The position numbers were made by a program, and so were the translations under genes. Below are positions 12,100 through 21,990 of a DNA stretch of 64,000 nucleotides, one piece after another (position 1 is the first letter of the stretch; each line of letters begins with the position of its first letter). A model generated the notes under the pieces. That model was not told the origin of the DNA and did not search any database. It saw nothing but the letters and a program-made list of their open reading frames with translations. This stretch comes from Combretum micranthum (lineage: Eukaryota > Streptophyta > Magnoliopsida > Myrtales > Combretaceae), in the NCBI GenBank assembly GCA_024138025.1, contig JAMXBD010000819.1:186001-250000 (forward strand), written 5' to 3'.

Positions 12100-12540
12100 G
12101 AGGATGTCTTATGGCTGAGTTGGATAAATAGCGTGAAGACGAAGCCGCTAACGTGTATGGATGTAGGATTGGGGTAGTTATTGTTTCACCTAAAGGAGAT
12201 AAGTTCCCAACATTAGTTAGGTTAAGATTTCCTTACACTAATAATATAGCTGAATATGAAACTTGTATCATGGGGTTGAAAATGGTGATCAACATGGAAA
12301 TTGAAGAATTGGAAGTATTTGGGGATTCCTTGCTCATAATTTTTTAAACCTAGGGAAAATTCAAAACTAAAGACCCCGAATTAATTCCCTATCATCAACA
12401 CTTTTTAGAGTTGACAAAAGAATTCAAGGAGGTGTCCTTCACTAATGTACCTAGAACCTAAAACCAATTTACCGATGCTTTAGCCACACTAGCTTCCATG
12501 ATTCGACTCGCTAAAGGGGTAAATATACAACCATTGCAAG
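12100..12540 (+). pseudogene. Second, archaeal-type RNase H domain of Tat
   Basis: The region encodes EDEAANVYGCRIGVVIVSP, then RLRFPYTNNIAEYETCI with the catalytic Glu, LEVFGDSLLIIF with a catalytic Asp, and TDALATLASM with the last Asp. These match the additional RNase H found in Tat, Ogre and Retand elements. A stop after LLIIF at 12345 and other lesions break the frame. In this family it sits between the ordinary RNase H and integrase, as here. Confidence 0.87.
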
Positions 12541-12589
12541 TCTGAGTAGAAGATGAATCAACATTATGTGCTACAATTGAACCGGTAAA

Positions 12590-13860
12590 ACCATGGTTCC
12601 ACGACATTAAAACGTTCCTCCAGATGGGTGCTTATCCTAAGAACACCACAAGGAAGGATCAAAAGGCGCTAAGATGGTTGGTGAGCCATTTTTTGCTAAG
12701 TGGAACCACATTGTATAGAAGGTCTTTTGACACGACCCTACTAAGATGTGTGGATGAGAAAGAGGCTGGCTGACTCATGGAGGAAGTTCATGAAGGAGTA
12801 TATGGGCCTCACATGAATGGCTACATGTTAGCAAAGAAAATCAACAGGCTAGGTTATTTCTAGCTAACTATGGAGTCAAACTATATTAAACATGTGAGGC
12901 ACTGCCATTTGTGCCTAATGTATACAAACAAGAAAAATGCCCCTCCCAAAAAACTACAATCAATGTCGGTACCATGGCCTTTCTCGATGTGGGGAATTGA
13001 TGTAATTGGGTTGATTTCACCTAAAGCTTCAAGTAGTCATCACTTCATATTGGTTGTAATTGATTACTTCACTAAATGGGTGGAAGCCTCATCATACACT
13101 AGTGTGACAAAGGGAGTTATAGTACAATTTATCAAAAGAGATATCATTGCATGATATTGAACACCAGGGAGTATCATCATTGATAATGGAAAAAATTTGA
13201 ATAATATACTGATGGTGGAATTGTGTCAACAATTCAAAATCAAACACCGAAATTCCACTCCGTATCGTCCATAGATGAATGGGGCAATTGAAGCAACCAA
13301 CAAAAACATCAAGAGGATCGTCGAGTAGATGGCCATTACTTATAAAGATTGGCATGTGATGCTTCCATTTGCACTAATGGCTTATCAAACCTTCATGAGA
13401 GTATCAATTGGGGCAACATCTCACTCTTTTGTGTACGGAACCGAAGCCATCTTGCCAATTGAGGTTAAGATTCCTTCATTATGCGTTTTGACAAAAACTG
13501 AACTCGAAGAAGTTGAATGGGTCAAACAAAAGGTTAAACACTTGAATCTCATCGATGAAAGCAGGCTTGCTGTTATGTGTCATGGGTAGTTACAGCAGCA
13601 AAAGATGTTTAGGGAATTCAATAAAAGGGTCAAGTTACAGAGCTTCAAGAAGGTGACTTAGTGTTAAGAAAAGTACTCCGTATTGTGCAAGATCACAGGG
13701 GAAAGTTCAAGTCAAACTATGAAGGACCCTATGTAATAAGAAAAGTGTTAATGGGTGGGCATTACTACTATCATAGATGGATGGTCCAGATCTAAGGGAC
13801 CCTAAAACACAGATGTTGTAAAATAAACTACGCATGATCAATGAAGGATTTGCCTTGCTA
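12590..13860 (+). pseudogene. Tat integrase
   Basis: The zinc-binding part is visible (EVHEGVYGPHMNG; HCHLC near 12902-12916). The catalytic core follows, with MWGIDVIG (first Asp, near 12995), IIIDNGKNLNN (second Asp, near 13180) and NGAIEATNKN (Glu, near 13290). The C-terminal part carries MAYQTFMRVSIGATSHSFVYGTEAILPIEV and FREFNKRVK. Stops occur at 13153 and 13329, with a frame change near 13590. All three acidic residues are still readable, but the gene is broken in at least three places. Confidence 0.9.
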
Positions 13861-14787
13861 AGAAAATATGCCATCTCTTTCAATGTTCGTATGATTTTAT
13901 TTTCATTAATTATGAGCAAAGCAGATATCTTCGACAATCTCTAACTTTGGTTCAATCTTTGACCAAACTACCTTCAAAGATAAGTTTCCTAACTTCCGTA
14001 CAAACACAAGTGAAAAAGCAAGGAAGTAATTCGAGCAAATTATAAAGTTAGGAAACACGCATGATATCTTAATAATGTGATTAAATTATACTTGAAGGAG
14101 TTGAATTTTGTAGGAATGATAAATCATGGAGAACCCAGTAGGAAAATCTTGAAGAAGTTCCCTACATGGAGTCAACAAAAGGGGACCAAGCTTAAGGAGT
14201 CTGCAGGACCCTACAGCTAATATCAAGGCAAAACTAATGTTAATGGGATTCCTGGATGTGGTAGCAGGCATTTAACTTTCAAAAGGCCTTCGGTAAGAAT
14301 TAACATATTTGAAAACATTGTGTCAATGCATTAGATGTCTTTTAAGAAGAAAAGGCTCAAAGCCCATCTGAGCTAGAGTTCAGTTCGAGACCCAAAGATA
14401 ATCTAAGTCTCTTCCAAGAAGAAATGGCCCGAAGACTATCCGAGTGATAGTTTAGTTCGAGGCCTAAAGCCCATCTAAGCCATAACCTATAGATGAAGAG
14501 GATATGGAGAGACCCACAACATGGAATGGAAACCTAGGAAAAAATGTTTCCTATGTCTTTGGAAATGCCTTAAGACAACTCTAGTAACTTAAGGTAACTA
14601 ACCACTTTACAATACAGTAACTTCACCAAAAGGTTCAAGATCGTAAGCCCATCTCTATCTCAATTGAGCCAACCTAGTAGGTTGGATACTTCAAATCCTA
14701 GATAAGGACCTTCAAAGGCAAAAATGGGTTACCTCTTTTGTCTTTGTGATAATGTTTTACCCAAACTTCACTGCAAATAGGGGTAGC
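13861..14787 (+). other. 3' untranslated region of the Tat element with polypurine tract
   Basis: No reading frame continues after integrase. The stretch holds two imperfect copies of a segment of about 75 bp around 14335-14480 (AAGAAGAAAAGGCTC / AAGAAGAAATGGCCC, each followed by AGTTCGAG). A purine-rich tract ending GGGGTAGC sits directly before the LTR start at 14788 and is the likely plus-strand primer. Confidence 0.7.
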
Positions 14788-16671
14788 TGTAGACACTCCA
14801 TTTTTGCCTCTTCCTGTTATATATAGATATATATATATAGTTATTATCCTGAACTCAGGTCACATAATTGGCCTTTTGTTTCAAGTTGGGCTATAGGCAA
14901 AGAGGCCCATTGGACATTTTAACCTCAGTCTAAGTCACTTAAATATTACTTGAGTGACTACATGACTAAGACATAGGCTGATGACTTGTTTGAAAATACA
15001 CGTACGCTTGCTGGGGTGATCAGGGTTCAATTTGCACTGGGCACAAAGCTTTTTTTTTATTCCCAAGTGTGTGCATAACACGCACTAGTGCCTTCCTCCC
15101 CTATCTCTTTTTTTTTTCCTAGCTCATTAAAGCCTTTCCTAGCTTCTTTTTCTTCTTTTTTCTTTCAAATTTTCACCAAATTGATGGTAGAAAATTGAAG
15201 AAGACATGGGGAGCCACAAGACTAGACCAAAAAGTAGCTCCATTGCGCATTTTGTGATGTTCTTTCTTGAGCTAAAAATTGAAAAAAAAAACTTATTTTT
15301 TGTTCATTGAAAATTCATTTTTCCAATTCCACCGTCCATAGCACCATCCCAAGACACATGTTTACTTTTTTTAAAAAAATGTTTTATCCTTTACCAACAT
15401 CATTTAAGCTCGAAAAAAGCAAAACGTACATAATCAAGCTCGAAAAACCCCAACTCGTATGAAGCTCTACCTTGCCATTAATGGCCATTTTCCACTCAAT
15501 TCGACCCTAAACTAGTATAAATAAGGGTCGAATCCTTTAGCCATAGCATCATATCTCCACAAAAATCACTTAATAGCTCTAAATCAAAATTTGATGCATT
15601 TAGGGTTTTCAACTTCAATTTTCTCCGATTACTCTTCATAGAGGTTAAGTCAGAGGAAGTTAGAGTTACACTTGGATCTATAGGTGGTGAAAGCTTTAGT
15701 TGGTAACTTTCCCCTTCATCTAAAGCTTGTTCTAATACTACGAAAATCCCCACCACCACAATCAACCGCCAATCGAAGGTGTTGAAACACCCACTATAGT
15801 CCCCCACAAGAAAATTTCGAACCTATTGGAGTGTCCAACATCACTAGGTAAGCTGTCCAATCCACTCCACGCCTCCCCAGTGCCACTAATGCCGACATTC
15901 GTCGGTCGTTTCTCCTCTGACCTGGGTTTTTAACTTGGGCCTGAATCCGACCAAAGTTCAACTCACCCAGGCTTTAGGCTTGAGCTTGTCCACACAATGG
16001 GCTAGGTTTTCAAAACCCAGCCTAAGAAGAAGAAAAAAAAAAGAAAATAATAATAATAATAATAATTTTTAAAACCTTTAAAAGATTATTACAAAAATTA
16101 ACTTAACAATATTTAGAGTTTTTTTTTTTAGCTTTTTATTTAAAACTTCTTTTTTTTAACTTCTCTTTCAAAAGTATTTAAATGATAAGGAAGTCAAATT
16201 ACGCCATTTTTTTTCCTAAAAAATACTAATAAAGATAAAAGTTTACAAAGTAACCTAAACAAAACTATGTGAGGCTTGAATCTCCATTAATGGCGTACAT
16301 AGGCAGTATGGGTAGCCCAAAATAAAAATAAAAATAGTCTTTTTTTTTTCTTATATAAGCATGACTGAATAGTTTACATATGTATATACCGAAACGCTTC
16401 AAATAATTTATGTCTGTTAGTATTCTTATGCATGTTAATACAATTATTACAAATTGTAAATATTAGTTATACCTTTGGTTTATTTCAAATTAAGTATTAG
16501 GAGGATGTAATTCAAATTGAAATTCTAGAGTGGCATTGTTAGGTTAAATAGATTAGCTTCTAAATTTGGTTCTCTCTGGTTTTCTTAAAACGGTTTTTGA
16601 TGTAGACTAATAGCCGGGTTACGATCGATCAAACCCATTGATCTTAAGCCTCTACAATTTTCCCGACTTCA
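14788..16671 (+). mobile_element. LTR of a Tat-type element
   Basis: The LTR starts TGTAGACACTCC right after the polypurine tract, a typical Tat LTR start. A TATA box (TATAAATA) is at 15516-15523, followed by the likely RNA start region. The end at 16671 (ACTTCA) is approximate; CTACA at 16652-16656 is an alternative. A primer site follows the LTR, so it also behaves as a 5' LTR. The ORF-like stretch at 15496-15807 on the minus strand has no recognisable similarity and is taken as chance. Confidence 0.75.
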
Positions 16672-16677
16672 ATAAGG

Positions 16678-16687
16678 TGGCGACTCC
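16678..16687 (+). other. Primer-binding site of Tat/Ogre type
   Basis: TGGCGACTCC is the start of the primer site used by Tat/Ogre elements, usually assigned to tRNA-Arg. Finding it just downstream of 14788-16671 means internal 5' leader of a Tat element follows the LTR. Confidence 0.65.
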
Positions 16688-16764
16688 AATTCTTTCGGTT
16701 CAAGTCGAGGATTCCTATTAGAAGTGTTATCGATCTAATATCAATTAAACCAAATGTAATCTTT

Positions 16765-19259
16765 TCAAAAACTTAGGCTCGACAAACCTGAAAAGAAAGA
16801 ATCAGAGAAGAGGCAACCTCCTGTAGTGAGTGAGCATGTGCTTAAGATACCATATCTGACTCGTCTTCACTTAAGTAAGGATAAGGAGTAAGTTGGTAAA
16901 TTTCTAGACCTGTTCAAACAGCTCCATATAAATATACCATTTGTTGAAGCACTCTCTCAATTGCCAAAATATACAAAGTTCCTCAACGAACTTCTATCCA
17001 ACAGGAGGAAGCCGAAGGATGTATCTACAATTAAAGTGGAAGCAAATTACTCCTCAATCATTCAGAATAAATTGCCTCCAAAATTAAAGGATCTTGGGAG
17101 CTCACCATCCCACATGTAGTAGGAGAACTATCTGTGGACAAGGCCTTAGCTGATCTAGGGGTAAGCATCAACCTTAGGGCCCGCTCCTTTTTCAAGAAAC
17201 TAGGCCTGACTGAACCCTATCCTACTCGCATGAGTTTATAACTTGTCGATCACTTAGTAAAAATCCCTACGGGGATTACTGGAGATGTTCTAGTGAACGT
17301 TAGAAATTTCATATAACTCATGGACTTTATAGTCCTGCACATGGATGGGGGTATGGATGTGCCTTTGATTCTTGGGAGACCATTCTATTGATTTCTCTCA
17401 AAAGATGATTTTAATGGTAACAAAAAGAATTAAATGATTTTTTACATATTTTGTTTAGTGTGCAGCATTAGATATTATTAAAATAAAACTACATCAGAAA
17501 GTATATTAGAAAGTTGGAAGTTTTTCTTTAAACAATATTTACTCATTAGAAGGTTACTTAGAAGGTTCCAATGAGAATTGCAGGATATTTTAATTTATCA
17601 AAGGGAACATCGGAAGGTTTATAAACTAGATAAGAATCACGTGTTTTTCAATTCAGATTTAATTTATGAAGACCTAGCTCTAAAGTTGAGTATAATTTAG
17701 GTATTATTCTCAATGTGTTCCACAAAGTCGGTTCAAAATCCACAGGGATTAAAATTCGAATAAATGTTCGTTTTGAAGCTCATAAACACACAGTTGAAGT
17801 TCATACGGCTCAGAAGTGAAATTCAAATTATACAAATGAATTACATTTGAGGAGAAAGTTAGTGTGCATAATATGAAGTATTTACAAAATACAATTCAGA
17901 TTTTTATGGAATGTGTCTAAAGATTTTTGAAAAATACGAAGAACGTGGAAGCTTGGATAACACATGAATAGTACTAGACGATGAAATTTTGTAACGACAA
18001 ATAAATCCAAGTCCGATTTTTCAGTATAAGATAAACATACAAGTTGTTGGTTATTTGATTTATCTTCTAAAGCTGGGATTTCGAAGACTATCTCAAGAAT
18101 TCAAAAATCAAAATGAGTCAACAGTATGATAAACACAAGCTGATATTTCAAAAATGACGAGCAAATTTCACGCACGAAAATCTGGGACAAGCTTATCCAT
18201 TCTTTCTTCTAGCCGTTAGAATAATGGAAATAAAAAGAAAAGTGCAAGACAAAACAAACTACAACAACGTGATAATCAGATTACTACGGTGATCAAAGCT
18301 TCCTTACGAGAGAATCTGTCATATTCTACTATTACTGTTTATTGAGCGAACAGTTTTGAGGAAACTTAATTTTTTATTCCTTTTGATTTGTTCTTACATT
18401 TTTAGTATAAGTTGAGAGTTACAAGTAGGCTTAGTTGATTGATTGACTGAGAGAATCAAGCTAAGTGAATTGTAGCCAAAGGATGGGCAAGAACTTCTTG
18501 TAACTTTTATTGATTTGTTTGGATAGTGGAACACAACCGGTGAGGAATGCCGGGACCCTATCTTGGAGCTGGAAGAGAGGATTGACGCTCGAGGTGGAAC
18601 CTCTATATATTGATTTGCAGTCTCTACTCCTTATCTCTCTTTAATTTTGTGATTTGTTGTTTATGATATTTATGTGTGATATATGATTAGAAGGTTAATC
18701 AGAGAGTAAATCATTCATATTTTCTTACTCAGAGAGTTAAGTAGAAGGTTTCTAAGTGTGAAAGTCTTGAATCACTTTTGATCCGATTTTTTGTTTAAAG
18801 ATTTTATTTGTTAAGATTATTGTTTTAAGAAAGTTTCAAAGCCATTTTACTTGAATAATCAAGTGGTGTGAAATTTGTTTAAAATTTTGAAAAATAAATT
18901 TTTATAACCAAATCACCCCCCTCCTCCCCTCCCCCCCCTCCCCTCTTGGTTATCTTTTCGGGACCAACACATTCCTCACCATAGTTAGAGCATTCATAAA
19001 TGTAGAAGAAGGTAAGTTAGTACTTAAAGTTAGAGATGAGGAAATGGTTGTAAAGATGTCGACAACAAGATCTGAAAAGAGAGTTTTGAGGAGCCTAAAT
19101 GTGGGTGATCAAGTGAAAAGTGACAGCAGCAGTCGGTACTTTGGTGATGATGTTGAACCACTTAATATACATCACCAGTTGAAAGCAAGTGCAAATGCAT
19201 CTAGCAATTCATGGTCTCCACCAAAGGAGGGGAAAGATAATGCTGCGATTTTAGTCTAA
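16765..19259 (+). pseudogene. Athila gag end and aspartic protease, split by a solo LTR
   Basis: The first part (16765-17385) encodes PEKKESEKRQPPVVSEHV, then FLDLFKQLHINIPFVEAL and IIQNKLPPKLKDLGS. The protease motif reads DLGVSINL (Athila: DLGASINL), and the part ends with VPLILGRPF. After the insertion, 18975-19259 continues LTIVRAFINVEEGKL. Stops occur near 16890, 17120-17160, 17240 and 17317. The catalytic Asp is present. In intact Athila elements the protease is followed by RT; here sequence typical of the end of pol follows within about 150 bp, so a large internal deletion removed RT to integrase. Confidence 0.85.
17386..18969 (+). mobile_element. Solo LTR, SIRE-like Ty1/copia (target duplication CATTC)
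   Basis: CATTC flanks the element at 17381-17385 and 18970-18974, and its removal rejoins the Athila protease frame. The 3' end is GGGACCAACA. The 5' end reads TATTGATTT where TGTTGATT would be expected, so the first dinucleotide has a G-to-A change. The start (ATGATTTTAATGGTAACAAA), the C-rich tract at 18906-18946 and the TTTTCGGGACCAACA end resemble SIRE/Maximus LTRs. Length is 1584 bp. No coding region is seen. Confidence 0.82.
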
Positions 19260-19670
19260 CTAAGGGCTATTAGATGTGTGCAATATGGAAGGTGGGTCAA
19301 GAAAACCGGTGAAAATCCTTGTAGTTCAAAGAACCCTCGGTTTAACCCTCCTTGGTATTAAAGAAAGTGAAGGACGTCAAGGCAACAGGATGAAACAACA
19401 ATGCTTAATAGGAGGCAGCCCTCGAATGACATAGATATTTAGTTTTCCTTTGTTTTTCTTTTCTATTCTAACTCCATCTAGTGTTTACATATAGTAGAGT
19501 AACGGTTAAGAGAGGAAATTGTGCTTTCAAGCTAAGTGTGGGGAAGAGCATCCACAAGTAAGATTTAAGGGATAAATACACTTTCTAAGTGTCCTAGGTA
19601 AGTAGAGTCTATCATGCACTTTCACGACAATCGACATTTAGAGGAATTTTTTGCATTTGAATTTTTCCAA
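19260..19670 (+). other. Athila pol-end remnant and non-coding leader
   Basis: Around 19370-19430 the sequence CAAGGCAACAGGATG...GGAGGCAGCCC resembles the end of Athila pol just before the untranslated region. After 19440 it is T-rich and non-coding. It precedes the repeat block at 19680. Confidence 0.5.
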
Positions 19671-19679
19671 TATACACCA

Positions 19680-20160
19680 CTAAAGTACACGACCTGTGTA
19701 CTTTGGGAGAGTATAACTTTTCAACATTTTGTGGAGTCATGACGGTAATACACAACCCGTGTATATATTATGTACAAGTGTTTTTGGTTTGCATACTTTC
19801 TGTGGAGTCATCAGTAACTGTTCACAACCTATATACTTGGGTTGTGCACATTCGAATTTCAAAAATCTAGCTTTTGACCAATCATGAGTTATCATACACA
19901 ACTCATGTATCATTGTTGTGTACAAGGGTGTATGAATTTTCGAACTTTTTATGGAGTCATGAGCAAGCATACATGAGTCGTGTACCCGAGTAGTATACAC
20001 CCATGCTTGAAAAATTTTGTTAATGTGGAGTCACAACCATGGCATACATAAGTCGTGTATAGTGGTCATGTACAATTGGCTTTCTTCAAACTCCACATTT
20101 TGTATAGTCATAGGTCAGAGTACACTAGTCATGTATGGAAGTTGTACACCTGCGCATATA
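19680..20160 (+). repeat. Imperfect tandem units with palindromic TACAC...GTGTA modules
   Basis: Five to six diverged units of about 80-105 bp each contain a TACACRACYYRTGTAY-type inverted repeat (for example at 19687, 19749, 19894, 19966) and a TGTGGAGTCATGR-type link (19730, 19802, 19951, 20028). Similar modules recur in the LTRs at 27390-27580 and 43130-43300. The ORF-like stretch 20000-19737 on the minus strand is a by-product of the repeats. Confidence 0.75.
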
Positions 20161-21021
20161 TACCATACATGATATGACCTCCTTCTCTCCACTACTTCAA
20201 TCTTTCTATCTTACCTATACATGACACTTTTCTTTCCTCTCTACTCACCCACTCACAAACATACTCCTTGCACCTTCACATGTGCATATCATCTCCAAGA
20301 ATAAAAGGTATGTAATTCTTTCCTTTCTTTTATGGGTTCTTCTTCTTCCTAAATTACTTGTGCATGTATCATACTAAGAATCAATGGTAGATTTCGAGCA
20401 TGATTCATGCGTTTCTTTGTTGTTGATAGTGGTAATCCAATAGTCATAATGATTTAGCATCAAAAACACCCTTAACTCACACATGCATGCACGAAATAAA
20501 GATCACCCTAGGGTTCATGCAAATTTTCAATTGTAATAGAAATGAGGTGTTTTGTGTTTTTAATGTAATTTGATCACTCTAAAACATATTGCACTTGTTA
20601 TTTAATGAATGTCTTGCCTGAACATCTTAAATCAAGAATCTAAAGTTTGTCTCATATGAAAATTTGAGTTTTTTATTCTTATCATGGGAAATTGAATAAT
20701 TTGCTAAAAAAATGCACCTTATTTATGTTTTGAGTATTGTTATGATCTTCAACTCAAGTTCCTACACAAGTAATTTTTCTTGCGTTCATGTTAATTTTAA
20801 ATTCTTCATTTTCCAGTTCGATACTACCCTGTACACAAGTCGTGTAGACAAGTAGTATACCTACAAATTAGCTCCAATTCACTCATGCCTTATGGTTTTG
20901 CTCATTGATGCTTTTCTACATGCTACTCATGATTGATAAACACCCTAAACTTATTCATAAGCATGTAAGCTATCCTCTACTCCTTCATGCTTATTTGTGT
21001 CTTGTATTTTTCTTTGTAATC
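20161..21021 (+). other. Non-coding Athila leader
   Basis: 20170-20280 is pyrimidine-rich (CTCTCCACTACTTC...). The rest is AT-rich, with further TACACAAGTCGTGTA-type modules at 20830-20860. I see no gene. It lies between the repeat block and the acidic ORF remnant and probably is the leader of that ORF. Confidence 0.45.
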
Positions 21022-21327
21022 ATGGAAAGGACAAAGCAATCTACAAAGAAAGCTCTACTATCTCCATCGAATCTCCCTACTTATGAGTCCTCACTTGAGT
21101 AGACTACTTCTAAGGGATTGAGCAACCAACTATGATGAGACAAAAGGGAAAAGCTCCTTTTTTTGCTAAGCCATTAAGCACAAATAATCAAGTGCTTGAA
21201 TCTTGAGAGGAGAAGGAAGATGAAGGAGAGTCCAATATTTGGTAAGGAGGGTGACGACAAAGTGGCTATTTATGACCAAGAAAATGAAGAAGAGGAATCG
21301 TCTGAGGAAGAGGATGAGGATAAATGA
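21022..21327 (+). pseudogene. Remnant of the acidic-tailed 3' ORF of an Athila-like element
   Basis: It starts at ATG 21022 with MERTKQSTKKALLSPSNLP, a basic start followed by Ser/Pro-rich sequence, and is closed by a stop at 21100. After frame changes, the stretch up to the TGA at 21325-21327 encodes an acidic run (ENEEEESSEEEDEDK). The second Athila-like element has the same layout with a longer tail (ending 37090). The central part is missing here. The function of this ORF is not known to me; it occupies the place of the env-like or extra 3' ORF of Athila relatives. Confidence 0.55.
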
Positions 21328-21990
21328 TCATATCCTCATTTTTTTGAACGCTTTTGTCTTTATATATATATATATATATATGAAGACTATTTGTTGTTTG
21401 GTCTGTAACTTTTGAGCTTCCCTAGTAGGAAGACTCTTTATCTGCGATATTTTGATGCTGATGGTGGATGTTAAGCTAGATCAACTTCTTTTTCTCTTTA
21501 TTTTTTCTTTGTTTTTCTTCTAGCTCATCTTGATTCAAAACTCTTTGGGAGCCACAAAAGCTGATGATGTTGCTGCAATTTTTCCACTTGTTGTTCCTAA
21601 AATTTGATACCAATCTAAAACCGGGGAAGTTGTCGATTTCCTTTTCTTCTATTTTAATCATTTCTTTCCTTCTTTCCCTTTTTATGATCAAATTAGGAGA
21701 CACTGTGGACATTGTCTTGATTATGTGTAGGGAAAGGGTAGCTTTGAAGGGAATATTTGGGTTTTGAACAATATATGTCTTTCATGCACTTGATTGATAT
21801 TGTGTTGAAATGTGCATTATACACAACTTGATCAAAAGCCCCCATTTACGAGTTTACATTTAGGTTTTAAGGTTGAATATGAATAGAATGAATCTCCAAA
21901 ATATTCTCAATAACTTGTTTAGAATTAGCATTCATATTAAGGTAAAAGCAACTTATACAATACCTTACTCACCTATGTTGTCATTACTAT
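21328..21990 (+). other. 3' region of the first Athila-like element, first part
   Basis: Non-coding; includes a (TA)n tract at 21361-21382. The arrangement of T-rich lines, CTTTGGGAGCC and AACCGGGGAAGTTG parallels 37100-37500 in the second element. It is interrupted by long LTR copy 4 and resumes at 26302. Confidence 0.55.

Larger units (their letters stand above)
9549..16671 (+). mobile_element. Tat-type Ty3/gypsy element, 3' two thirds, broken
   Basis: The order is RT end (9549-9695), RNase H (11499-12070), second archaeal-type RNase H (12100-12540), integrase (12590-13860), a long 3' untranslated region, polypurine tract (14777-14787) and LTR (14788-16671). The second RNase H between RNase H and integrase is the hallmark of the Tat lineage, which includes Ogre and Retand. 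The 5' part is cut away by the copia insertion and the window edge. An Athila-type LTR interrupts it at 9696-11498. Many stops and frameshifts show it is old. Confidence 0.85.

Noticed and set aside
15496..15807. Minus-strand open frame in the Tat LTR
   Set aside because: No recognisable domain, and it overlaps the TATA box and RNA start region of the LTR on the other strand.
18906..18946. C-rich tract as an i-motif or G-quadruplex regulatory site
   Set aside because: The tract is part of the usual 3' portion of SIRE-like LTRs; the runs are irregular and nothing else supports a separate role.
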